DNA of 6,936 nt from Candidatus Saccharimonadota bacterium (lineage in GTDB: Bacteria; Patescibacteriota; Saccharimonadia; Saccharimonadales; UBA4665), in NCBI GenBank assembly GCA_028289265.1, contig JAQGGU010000052.1, positions 1 to 6,936 on the forward strand, in the 5' to 3' direction. A model generated the notes under the pieces. That model was not told where the DNA came from and made no database searches. It was given only the letters and a program-made list of their open reading frames with translations. Position numbers and translations under genes: made by a program. Positions within the stretch are counted from its first letter, which is position 1. Each line of letters opens with the position of its first letter. Below, in pieces: positions 1-5,618 of this stretch.

Positions 1-6
1 CGTGAT

Positions 7-16
7 TACTTAAGTA
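7..16. repeat. 10-bp perfect palindrome TACTTAAGTA, copy 1
   Basis: TACTTAAGTA equals its own reverse complement. An identical copy lies at 106-115, so the copies are spaced 99 bp start to start, both upstream of the membrane-protein gene. This copy has no promoter-like context that I can see. It could be an operator half of a regulator site or chance in AT-rich spacer. Confidence 0.35.
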
Positions 17-75
17 CCGAGCTATTTTACCTGATAGACGTCAGTATTTCCAGATGTTGATAGCGATTGATCCCA

Positions 76-109
76 TTGACAAAGAAAGCTGAGCACCGGA
101 TCATATACT
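76..109 (+). promoter_or_regulatory. Candidate promoter of the membrane-protein gene
   Basis: A perfect -35 hexamer TTGACA lies at 76-81. At the ideal 17-nt spacing there is GATCAT (99-104), which matches four of six -10 consensus bases. The better hexamer TATACT (104-109) is 22 nt from the -35 box, longer than usual. TATACT followed by TA is the same octamer found before tyrS and before the methyltransferase gene, so I favour it as the functional -10. The predicted leader is then roughly 28 nt and contains the SD site. Confidence 0.45.
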
Positions 110-115
110 TAAGTA
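106..115. repeat. 10-bp perfect palindrome TACTTAAGTA, copy 2
   Basis: This is the second copy of the palindrome at 7-16. It overlaps the candidate -10 element TATACT (104-109) and the predicted transcription start of the membrane-protein gene, where a bound repressor would block transcription. A regulatory role is inferred only from position and symmetry. Confidence 0.35.
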
Positions 116-133
116 GTTTAATGGCTAAGTGCC

Positions 134-138
134 GGGAG
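134..138 (+). promoter_or_regulatory. Shine-Dalgarno site GGGAG for the membrane-protein gene
   Basis: GGGAG ends 5 nt before the ATG at 144. This is a normal purine-rich ribosome binding site and it fixes the start of the 225-residue protein. It is one of only two convincing SD sites in the window. Confidence 0.6.
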
Positions 139-143
139 AATAA

Positions 144-821
144 ATGAGAGTATTTATAAAAGAACGGGCACTTACACCTAGCTGGGATTTGGTGAGGCCG
201 AGCGTGGCATTACTCCGGAAAAATATATGGCCGACTATATATTTATCATTTCTCCCTATTCTCGCCATGACAGTCGGTTCCGTAATGATAGACGAGCGCA
301 ATCTACGCGCCTCTATTCCCGGTATCATAATAGTCCTAGTCTCCATCATTTGGTATTTTCTGACCTATCCTGGATTTACGTATATGCAGGCGAAGGCAGC
401 GCGCGGTAAAGTGCTTACACCAATGGAAAGTTTTAAAAAAGGCTTACCCCGCTTTTGGCAGCTTATTGGTATGAGCTTACTGTCTTCCCTCCTCATATTC
501 GTAGGACTTTTAGCCTTCATCGTTCCCGGGCTTATCCTTCTCCGTGCCTTTTACCTCGCGCCGTACTATGTCGTCGACAGAAAGCTGGGGCCAATAGAGG
601 CGCTGAAACGGAGTTATGAAGATTCAAAGCCTGTCACAGGCTGGATATGGGGAATCATAGGAGTGGAACTGGTGTTCGGCCTGATTGCAGGACTCTTCGG
701 CCGCATACCAGTTATAGGCTACCTGTTCGCAATCATCTTGAGCTATCCGTACATTTTTGCTCCGGCACTGCGTTACAGTGAGATTGTCCATAAAACAAAA
801 ATACCAAACGTCGAACGTTAA
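144..821 (+). CDS. Polytopic membrane protein, GDPD-membrane-domain-like
   Basis: This 225-residue protein is mostly hydrophobic, with probable membrane segments near residues 29-48, 56-78, 108-144 (one long or two short helices), 166-185 and 187-208. Its best signature is at 127-162: VPGLILLRAFYLAPYYVVD, then GPIEALKRSYEDSK. This matches the pattern of a helix ending in a Pro-Gly turn, an acidic 'VVD' and an 'EAL+RS' amphipathic stretch. That pattern is known from the membrane domain attached to glycerophosphodiester phosphodiesterases and from related stand-alone proteins. No phosphodiesterase catalytic domain is present, so enzymatic function should not be assumed. The N-terminal 28 residues are basic and there is no cleavable signal peptide. 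The gene is monocistronic here, with its own promoter and SD site, and is convergent with the rsmD operon. Family assignment is by motif recognition; the cellular role is unknown. Confidence 0.75.
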   Translation: MRVFIKERALTPSWDLVRPSVALLRKNIWPTIYLSFLPILAMTVGSVMIDERNLRASIPGIIIVLVSIIWYFLTYPGFTYMQAKAARGKVLTPMESFKKGLPRFWQLIGMSLLSSLLIFVGLLAFIVPGLILLRAFYLAPYYVVDRKLGPIEALKRSYEDSKPVTGWIWGIIGVELVFGLIAGLFGRIPVIGYLFAIILSYPYIFAPALRYSEIVHKTKIPNVER

Positions 822-843
822 AATATAATTGTCTCTAAGTTAA

Positions 844-969
844 CTAGCGAATAGCCCGTAAGAAACAAGGTAATGTTTCATCGCGGATTTGCAAGTTTTT
901 GCGCAAAGCCGCACGAACCTCATAGTTCAGCTCATATTGCAGTTTATCCAGCCCTACTACGGCTATCAT
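844..969 (-). CDS. Possible small ORF (41 aa) directly after rsmD
   Basis: An ATG at 969-967 opens a 41-codon frame ending in TAG (846-844). It starts 3 nt after the rsmD stop and in the same reading frame (TAG, CAG, ATG), so it could be a separate peptide or a read-through tail of RsmD. The product begins MIAVVGLDKLQYELNYEVR and continues with a basic stretch, ending FLRAIR. Composition looks protein-like, with alternating charged and hydrophobic residues, but I recognise no family. There is no SD site before the ATG. In its favour, it fills nearly all of the 151-nt gap between rsmD and the convergent membrane-protein gene, leaving 22 nt. Against it: short length, no ribosome site, and the open frame could be chance. 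coaD often follows rsmD in other bacteria, but nothing here resembles its C-terminus. Confidence 0.3.
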   Translation of the reverse strand: MIAVVGLDKLQYELNYEVRAALRKNLQIRDETLPCFLRAIR

Positions 970-972
970 CTG

Positions 973-1506
973 CTACTGCGTGCGGCGATAGAATACAAGC
1001 TGAGCATCACCATATGACTTAGCAGTGAGGACTTCGGTCCTATCAAATTTACGGACTGGTTCACTGCCCGGCCATGACAGAACGAAAATGCCTCCCTCTT
1101 TAGTTTGAAAAATCAATTTTTGGAGGAGGACAGGGCGGATATCATTGTACGGAGGGTCAGCCAGGACGATATCAAACGTCATGGCTTGGTTATTGCGCGA
1201 CCAACCGGCAACATTTTTCCGTAAAACAGTGATCTTATCTTTCAGCTGTAGGGCCTCGACATTCGCCTGTATGGTTTCATACGCCTCTTTATCTATATCG
1301 ATTGCTACGGCACTCTCCGCCCCTCGGCTGATGGCCTCAATACTCAGCGCACCGCTACCAGAAAATGCATCGAGGACCGTGAGGCCGCTAATATCACCGA
1401 GTATATTAAAAAGCGCGCCACGTATTTTATCTCCCATAGGATGAGTGCGATGACCGCGCGGCGAATCAAAAGTCCGGCCACCCAAGCTTCCGGTTATGAC
1501 TCTCAT
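973..1506 (-). CDS. rsmD: 16S rRNA (guanine(966)-N(2))-methyltransferase RsmD
   Basis: RsmD uses S-adenosylmethionine to methylate N2 of G966 in 16S rRNA during 30S assembly, in the cytoplasm. From the chosen start the protein has 177 residues, close to the usual family size. It begins MRVITGSLGGRTFDSPRG, matching the family's N-terminus, followed by the 'D+IRGALFNIL' helix (residues 26-36). The SAM-binding motif I is LDAFSGSGALSIEAISRG (45-62) and the catalytic motif is DPPYN (117-121). The C-terminus AQLVFYRR is also typical. An in-frame Met codon further upstream (1551) would add 15 residues with no family resemblance and overlap the preceding gene widely. The ATG at 1506 instead makes a 4-nt ATGA overlap with that gene's TGA. 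There is no SD site, so translation probably depends on coupling. The usual 'RPT' after the N-terminal strand reads HPM here. Confidence 0.93.
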   Translation of the reverse strand: MRVITGSLGGRTFDSPRGHRTHPMGDKIRGALFNILGDISGLTVLDAFSGSGALSIEAISRGAESAVAIDIDKEAYETIQANVEALQLKDKITVLRKNVAGWSRNNQAMTFDIVLADPPYNDIRPVLLQKLIFQTKEGGIFVLSWPGSEPVRKFDRTEVLTAKSYGDAQLVFYRRTQ

Positions 1507-2324
1507 TGTGCTGGTCCGGCTGCTTTGGCTTCCATGAGTGCACCGTACCACACGAGTGTCACCGAACGGACAATAGCGGGTGCAAGTTCCCGGCGAATCT
1601 GCCGTGCCAACTTAGGGGTCCATCCATTTTTATAAAAGTTTTCATACATACCGAGTGTAGCGATTTCCTGAGCTTGCCGCCGGAACCATTCCCCTACACC
1701 CTGAGAGGTAAAGTTATCTATATCAGCAGGTTGTGGCAATGCCGTCCGTAGCCTTAGGGGCAAAACGACGGTCGCAAATCCCCATTCAAAAGCAGCATGC
1801 GTCGTAAACAACCCCTTGGGACCCCACATTTTCCAATTATTATGTAGCTGGTTGCGCCGCGTCTCACCTGGCATGAGCAGTTTTGTCTTTATGGTCGTGC
1901 GTGTTTCTATCCCTTCGCCATTCCGCAGCTCAACGAGCTTTTCCTCATAGGGGTAATGATGGGCAGGCGTCAAACCATCGACAATGGCATGCGACAGCCA
2001 AGCGGCTTCAAAGGCGGCACGAACATCATCGTTGCGCCTAAGGGCGTCTACGAGCAGACCATAGTGGCCCTCGATAATCTTTATGAGGCCAACATCCTCA
2101 TTATCAAAAGGCTGGATATAATGCCATGGTTCGTCCTTAGCAGGACTTTTACGTTTGATTGCATCCGGACCTTTGTCGCCTTCAAAATATAGAATGGTTC
2201 GTTTGCGAGGAAAAGAACAGGCGGGCACTAAGCGCTCTAGATGGTTACGCGCGATGCGGTCAACCTTTTGGTGAGCGCCCATAATGCGCCCTGAAAAATT
2301 TGTCAGAGTGGATCCAGAATACAT
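1503..2324 (-). CDS. Zinc-dependent phospholipase C / S1-P1 nuclease-like protein
   Basis: This is a predicted trinuclear-zinc hydrolase of the phospholipase C/S1-P1 nuclease fold. Residues in the 273-aa frame line up with the Clostridium alpha-toxin zinc ligands. His18 lies in an N-terminal GAHQKVDRIARNHL helix, and Asp50 or Asp54 in EGDKGPD. Next come His112-x3-Asp116-x5-His122 in HAIVDGLTPAH, the same spacing as alpha-toxin H126/D130/H136, and then His176-x3-Glu180 (HAAFE), like H148/E152. His68 is a further candidate. About 54 residues separate His122 from His176, far more than in alpha-toxin. No signal peptide or membrane segment is visible, so it appears cytosolic, unlike secreted relatives. 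The start is uncertain: Met1 follows the recG stop by 5 nt without an SD site. Met15 (ATG at 2282) has AGGG at 2289-2292 with a 6-nt spacer and starts MGAHQKVD, which fits the family N-terminus better. Substrate unknown (phospholipid, nucleic acid or other phosphodiester). Confidence 0.72.
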   Translation of the reverse strand: MYSGSTLTNFSGRIMGAHQKVDRIARNHLERLVPACSFPRKRTILYFEGDKGPDAIKRKSPAKDEPWHYIQPFDNEDVGLIKIIEGHYGLLVDALRRNDDVRAAFEAAWLSHAIVDGLTPAHHYPYEEKLVELRNGEGIETRTTIKTKLLMPGETRRNQLHNNWKMWGPKGLFTTHAAFEWGFATVVLPLRLRTALPQPADIDNFTSQGVGEWFRRQAQEIATLGMYENFYKNGWTPKLARQIRRELAPAIVRSVTLVWYGALMEAKAAGPAQ

Positions 2325-2329
2325 ATATA

Positions 2330-4366
2330 TTAATTCAAATTCGTTACTGCCCGGAGTCGGGCTACTTGTTGCATAAGATAAGGATATTGTACCAAATTCT
2401 CATGCTTATCGATAAACTGTTGGGCAGTTTCCCTGGCCGCAGCAATCAAGCGAACATCGGTCAGGGTGGCGATCCGAAGATCAAGCTGACCATGTTGCAT
2501 AGTGCCGTATATTGCCCCCGGGCCACGTAATTGCAAATCAAGCTCTGCCAACCTAAAGCCGTCACTGGAACTTTCTACTGCCCGCAAACGCTTACTTGGT
2601 GCCTTGGAATCACTCATCATGAGGTAACAATACCCCTGGTGCTTACCACGCCCTACCCGTCCGCGCAGCTGATGGATTTGCGCGAGGCCAAAACGTTCCG
2701 CTCCCTCAATGAGCATGATACTGGCATTCGGCACATCGACACCCACCTCAATGACAGTCGTCGACACCAATATATCAATCTCATGGTCAACAAATTGCTG
2801 CATAATCTCATTTTTTTCAGCCGGCTTCATTTTGCCATGGAGCAGCCCGACGCGCCGGTGCTTGAAGTATTTCTTCTGCATTAGCTCATACATTTCCTCA
2901 GCAGACAAGGCCGTTATCTCGCTATTTTCAGTAATAAGTGGGCAGACGACAAACATCTGCCTGCCGGCTGCCAGCTCTGCATCAATATCGGTATACAGCT
3001 GGTCGCGAGAATTTGGCGAGACTATTTTGGTAACAATCTCCGTTCTCCCCGGTGGTTTCACATCGAGCACCGATACATCAAGTTCGCCGTATAGAGTAAG
3101 CGCCAGTGAGCGCGGTATCGGTGTCGCAGTGAGGCTAAGTACGTGAGGCATGTGCCCCGCCTTCGCCTGCAACGTTTTACGCTGTTCAACGCCAAAGCGA
3201 TGCTGTTCGTCCACGATGATGAGCTCAAGCTCGTGCATATCTACTTTATCCTGTATCAATGCTTGCGTGCCGACCATGAAGCGAATATCCCCACTTGCTA
3301 TATGGGCATGAGCGCGCTTCTTCTGGGCGGCCGTCATGCCTCCTACTAATAGCCCTACTTGGGAACCGAAGCCCAGAGGCTCCAGTAATTTCTGTAGCGT
3401 CTCAGCGTGCTGCCGCGCCAAAAGTTCTGTGGGCGCCATGAGGGCCACCTGATGGCCATGATGCAGCACCATGACAGCTGCCATAGCAGCAACGACGGTC
3501 TTACCCGATCCGACGTCACCTTCCACCAGACGATTCATAGGATGCGCCTTCTGCATATCCTGGTATATTTGCCATACAACTTTGCGCTGGGCAGTAGTCA
3601 GGGGGAAAGGCACATGAGACACAAATTCTTTAGCGATACGTTCTTCGAAAGGGACTACCGGCGCACTTTCAGTCATAAGCTCGTATTTGTTGGACAGTGC
3701 CGCAAGGCTCAGTTGAAATACTTCCTCAAATCCCAGACGTCGCTTCGCCTCCTCTAAATCTTCCACACTATCAGGAAAATGCATATGCATGATGGCCTTC
3801 GAACGTGAATATAGCCCCTGCTCTTTTACTATCCATTCCGGCAATGTCTCCGCTAGAGCTTGTATGTCCGTAATGACTTGACCCAGTGCCGCGCGAATCT
3901 GCCGTGAAGTAAGACCTTTAGTCTCACGGTACACCGGAACAATTCGCGCAGTATTCAGCGGCATGTCACTCACGAGCTCAATGGACGGATTCATAATACT
4001 CAGACGCTGGTGGCTAAGTTCGAAGTTTCCAGATATGTAATATTCCTGCCCGGACTTTAGAGATGCCTCCCGGTACGGCTGGTTGAACCAAATGATACGC
4101 ACACTATCCGTCTCGTCGCTGGCGACTGCTTCGGTGATATGCATGCCTCGCCGTACATAGCGCCCTTTTGCCTGCTTGATAACAGCTCTAACAGATACAT
4201 TTCCAGGAATAATCTGCGCAATTGGCGTGACAGCCGAATAATCTTCATAGCGCCGGGGGTAGTAATCTATCAAGTCGGCGACAGTCTTTAGACCCAGCAC
4301 AGCAAACTTCTGCGCCAGCGCCGGGCCCACTCCTTTAAGCATCTGCAATGATGCGTCACTCGTCAT
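2330..4366 (-). CDS. recG: ATP-dependent DNA helicase RecG
   Basis: RecG is a double-stranded DNA translocase that remodels stalled replication forks and branched recombination intermediates. The 678-residue length is close to the usual ~690. The N-terminus has a helix-hairpin-helix-like LKGVGPALAQKF (10-21), then the wedge/OB domain to about 150. The helicase core follows: Walker A GDVGSGKT (283-290), motif Ia APTELLARQH (311-320), motif II DEQH (386-389), motif III TATPIPR (413-419), LLHGKM (508-513), motif V near STTVIEVGVD (535-544) and motif VI QLRGRVGRG (566-574). The C-terminal translocation loop reads GTMQHG (621-626). Its Gln624 corresponds to E. coli Gln640, but the preceding Arg of the usual GTRQ is Met. 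The gene begins 9 nt after the Nudix stop, with no SD site and a TATATATG-type start context. It is probably cotranscribed from the methyltransferase promoter. Confidence 0.97.
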   Translation of the reverse strand: MTSDASLQMLKGVGPALAQKFAVLGLKTVADLIDYYPRRYEDYSAVTPIAQIIPGNVSVRAVIKQAKGRYVRRGMHITEAVASDETDSVRIIWFNQPYREASLKSGQEYYISGNFELSHQRLSIMNPSIELVSDMPLNTARIVPVYRETKGLTSRQIRAALGQVITDIQALAETLPEWIVKEQGLYSRSKAIMHMHFPDSVEDLEEAKRRLGFEEVFQLSLAALSNKYELMTESAPVVPFEERIAKEFVSHVPFPLTTAQRKVVWQIYQDMQKAHPMNRLVEGDVGSGKTVVAAMAAVMVLHHGHQVALMAPTELLARQHAETLQKLLEPLGFGSQVGLLVGGMTAAQKKRAHAHIASGDIRFMVGTQALIQDKVDMHELELIIVDEQHRFGVEQRKTLQAKAGHMPHVLSLTATPIPRSLALTLYGELDVSVLDVKPPGRTEIVTKIVSPNSRDQLYTDIDAELAAGRQMFVVCPLITENSEITALSAEEMYELMQKKYFKHRRVGLLHGKMKPAEKNEIMQQFVDHEIDILVSTTVIEVGVDVPNASIMLIEGAERFGLAQIHQLRGRVGRGKHQGYCYLMMSDSKAPSKRLRAVESSSDGFRLAELDLQLRGPGAIYGTMQHGQLDLRIATLTDVRLIAAARETAQQFIDKHENLVQYPYLMQQVARLRAVTNLN

Positions 4367-4375
4367 ATATAGTAA

Positions 4376-4810
4376 TTATAAGTTAGAAGCGGTGCGGACT
4401 AAAACTTTAGGCCACTCGCCTCGTTCAAAATCACTCGTCAGATCGCGTAAGAATTCAGGAAGTACGTAATTATTCGCAGGTTCTATGAATTCCGCACGCG
4501 CCAGCTCGAGCATTCCATGAGTTGTATTTTGTAAATCCAGATCAATGTATGCCTCACCATTCGTGATCTCGAAGAAAAACTCCAGAGATTCTTCGTCCCC
4601 CCTGAAAAGTTGCTGCACATACAGCAATTTGCCGATCTCGGGAGTTACGCCCAGCTCTTCGATCAGCTCCCTTGTGACCCCATCTTCGAGTGTCTCACCT
4701 GGATCAAGTTTCCCTCCGGGGAGCGCCCAAAATGAACTGTCATGCCGATGCTGTACAAATAGGAATTTGTCTTGATACGGTATAACTGCCCGAACGCGCA
4801 CGATACGCAC
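4376..4810 (-). CDS. Nudix hydrolase
   Basis: This 144-residue protein is essentially one Nudix domain. It hydrolyses a nucleoside diphosphate linked to another moiety, using a divalent metal held by the Nudix helix. The full Nudix box G-x5-E-x7-REUxEExGU is present: Gly33, Glu39, Arg47-Glu48, Glu51-Glu52 and Gly54-Val55, preceded by WALPGGKLDPGE (28-39). All metal-binding glutamates are intact, so it should be active. Substrate cannot be read from sequence; an oxidised or non-canonical nucleotide (MutT-like), ADP-ribose or a dinucleotide are all possible. The start is GTG (4810-4808), overlapping the TAG stop of the methyltransferase gene by one base, and is supported by a strong SD site (4817-4824). 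Linkage to recG is compatible with a genome-maintenance role, but that is inference. Confidence 0.9.
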   Translation of the reverse strand: MRIVRVRAVIPYQDKFLFVQHRHDSSFWALPGGKLDPGETLEDGVTRELIEELGVTPEIGKLLYVQQLFRGDEESLEFFFEITNGEAYIDLDLQNTTHGMLELARAEFIEPANNYVLPEFLRDLTSDFERGEWPKVLVRTASNL

Positions 4811-5592
4811 TACGTATCCTTCCTGACCAAAAAGAAAACGCTGGGGCCGAAATAACCATGCGCCAGTGTCGGCTGCAGCAAGCCTTCGATAGCCAGCATG
4901 ACGCGTTTAGGCATCAACTTTTTAATGCCGCTACTTCGAAGGTTTGATACCGAAAGAATTCGCTCGACTTTGAGCCCGGCATGAGACAACTGTTTAATAA
5001 CCGTCCGGGGGTTGTGGTTTACGAATGGTATTTCATCACCACGCTTGTTGTCTTCACTTCGGATATCTACCGGATGTACCGGCATTTTCTTGTGGCGTAC
5101 AAGATGACGCAAACGATTACGGGCGTGCGAATAATTTGCTGCCTCAATTACCGCGTATCCATCCTTTGATAATATACGTGCTATCTCAGCCAATTCGGCT
5201 GTCGGATCAGGCAAATGGTGCATAACCCGGATCATAGCTACCAGGTCTACACTGCCATCAGCGAAATCGAGACAATCTGCCTGCATCTGCCGGCTGTCTA
5301 TGTCTGGATAATCCTTCAAGGCCTTCTGGGCTAGCTCCAGTTGCTGTCGGCTAGGCTCTGCCAGGGTCACCTTGTCAGCGTAATTTTTAAGTAAAATGGT
5401 CAGCCGGCCATACCCTCCACCAATATCTACAGCACGATGAAATCGTTTGCCACTGAGTAACCTGTTAATGGCCATTTTTTCAGCGGCATTTTCATATTCG
5501 CGCCCATCCCAATAATCACGGTAGTTATAGCTGGAATCATCATAATAGTCAGCTTTTTTAGGTGATGGTATCGGTTCTGTTGTTTTCTCCAT
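4810..5592 (-). CDS. Class I SAM-dependent methyltransferase, substrate unknown
   Basis: This 260-residue protein has a Methyltransf_11/UbiE-like core. SAM-binding motif I is AVDIGGGYGRLT (54-65). An acidic residue ends strand 2 in LAEPS (77-81), followed by ADCLDF (105-110) and the post-motif IRVMHHLPDP (121-130). That 'HHL.D' signature is common in small-molecule and lipid methyltransferases. The N-terminal 45 residues are acidic and aromatic (YYDDSSYNYRDYWDGREYE, 16-34) and may close over the active site. A basic segment with HARNRLRHLVRHKK (156-169) could contact an anionic or membrane substrate. The C-terminus ends GPSVFFLVRKDT. No membrane segment or signal peptide is seen. The gene follows tyrS by 26 nt, has its own extended -10 promoter, and leads the operon with the Nudix gene and recG. 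No SD site is present. I cannot assign a substrate. Confidence 0.85.
   Translation of the reverse strand: MEKTTEPIPSPKKADYYDDSSYNYRDYWDGREYENAAEKMAINRLLSGKRFHRAVDIGGGYGRLTILLKNYADKVTLAEPSRQQLELAQKALKDYPDIDSRQMQADCLDFADGSVDLVAMIRVMHHLPDPTAELAEIARILSKDGYAVIEAANYSHARNRLRHLVRHKKMPVHPVDIRSEDNKRGDEIPFVNHNPRTVIKQLSHAGLKVERILSVSNLRSSGIKKLMPKRVMLAIEGLLQPTLAHGYFGPSVFFLVRKDT
4817..4824 (-). promoter_or_regulatory. Shine-Dalgarno site AGGAAGGA for the Nudix gene
   Basis: AGGAAGGA ends 6 nt before the GTG start of the Nudix gene. It lies inside the last codons of the methyltransferase gene. It is the strongest ribosome binding site in the window and supports the GTG start and the TAGTG stop/start overlap. 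Confidence 0.75.
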
Positions 5593-5601
5593 CTATCGTT
5601 A

Positions 5602-5610
5602 AGTATACCA
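5602..5610 (-). promoter_or_regulatory. Extended -10 promoter (TGG-TATACT) of the methyltransferase-to-rsmD operon
   Basis: In the 26-nt gap after tyrS, the minus strand reads TGGTATACT, an extended -10 element (TG, one base, then a hexamer matching TATAAT at five of six positions). No -35 box is seen at the right distance, which is normal for extended -10 promoters. The hexamer ends 9 nt before the ATG, so transcription would start about 2-3 nt before the start codon and give a near-leaderless mRNA. That agrees with the missing SD site. Confidence 0.5.
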
Positions 5611-5618
5611 GCCTGGGT

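Noticed and set aside
1..60. Open plus-strand frame from the window edge to a TGA at 58-60 (19 codons), possibly the tail of an upstream gene
   Set aside because: Only 19 codons with no recognisable motif; an open stretch this short is likely by chance. A cut-off gene cannot be excluded.
890..909. Weak inverted repeat TTTGC...GCAAA considered as a terminator between the convergent genes
   Set aside because: Only a 5-bp AT-rich stem with a 10-nt loop and no following T-run on either strand. No convincing terminator was found in 822-972.
844..969. The small ORF as a remnant of coaD
   Set aside because: Its residues show none of the expected CoaD C-terminal features; only the position suggests the idea.
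1507..1551. 15-residue N-terminal extension of RsmD from an upstream ATG
   Set aside because: The extension lacks family similarity and would overlap the preceding gene by about 49 nt, whereas the ATG at 1506 gives a classic ATGA overlap and the standard RsmD N-terminus.
2531..3757. Several plus-strand ORFs of 68-145 codons antisense to recG
   Set aside because: recG is unambiguous on the minus strand through the whole stretch; these frames show no motifs and no upstream signals.
1593..3911. Shared 14-mer GCGAATCTGCCGTG in the zinc protein gene (near 1593) and recG (near 3893)
   Set aside because: Both copies encode the same short peptide RQIR on the minus strand with the same codons; this is coincidence, not a mobile or regulatory repeat.
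4364..4384. TATAAT sequence just before recG, considered as an internal promoter
   Set aside because: It lies 8 nt before the recG start at the Nudix gene's end, with no TG extension and no convincing -35 box; recG is adequately explained as part of the operon.
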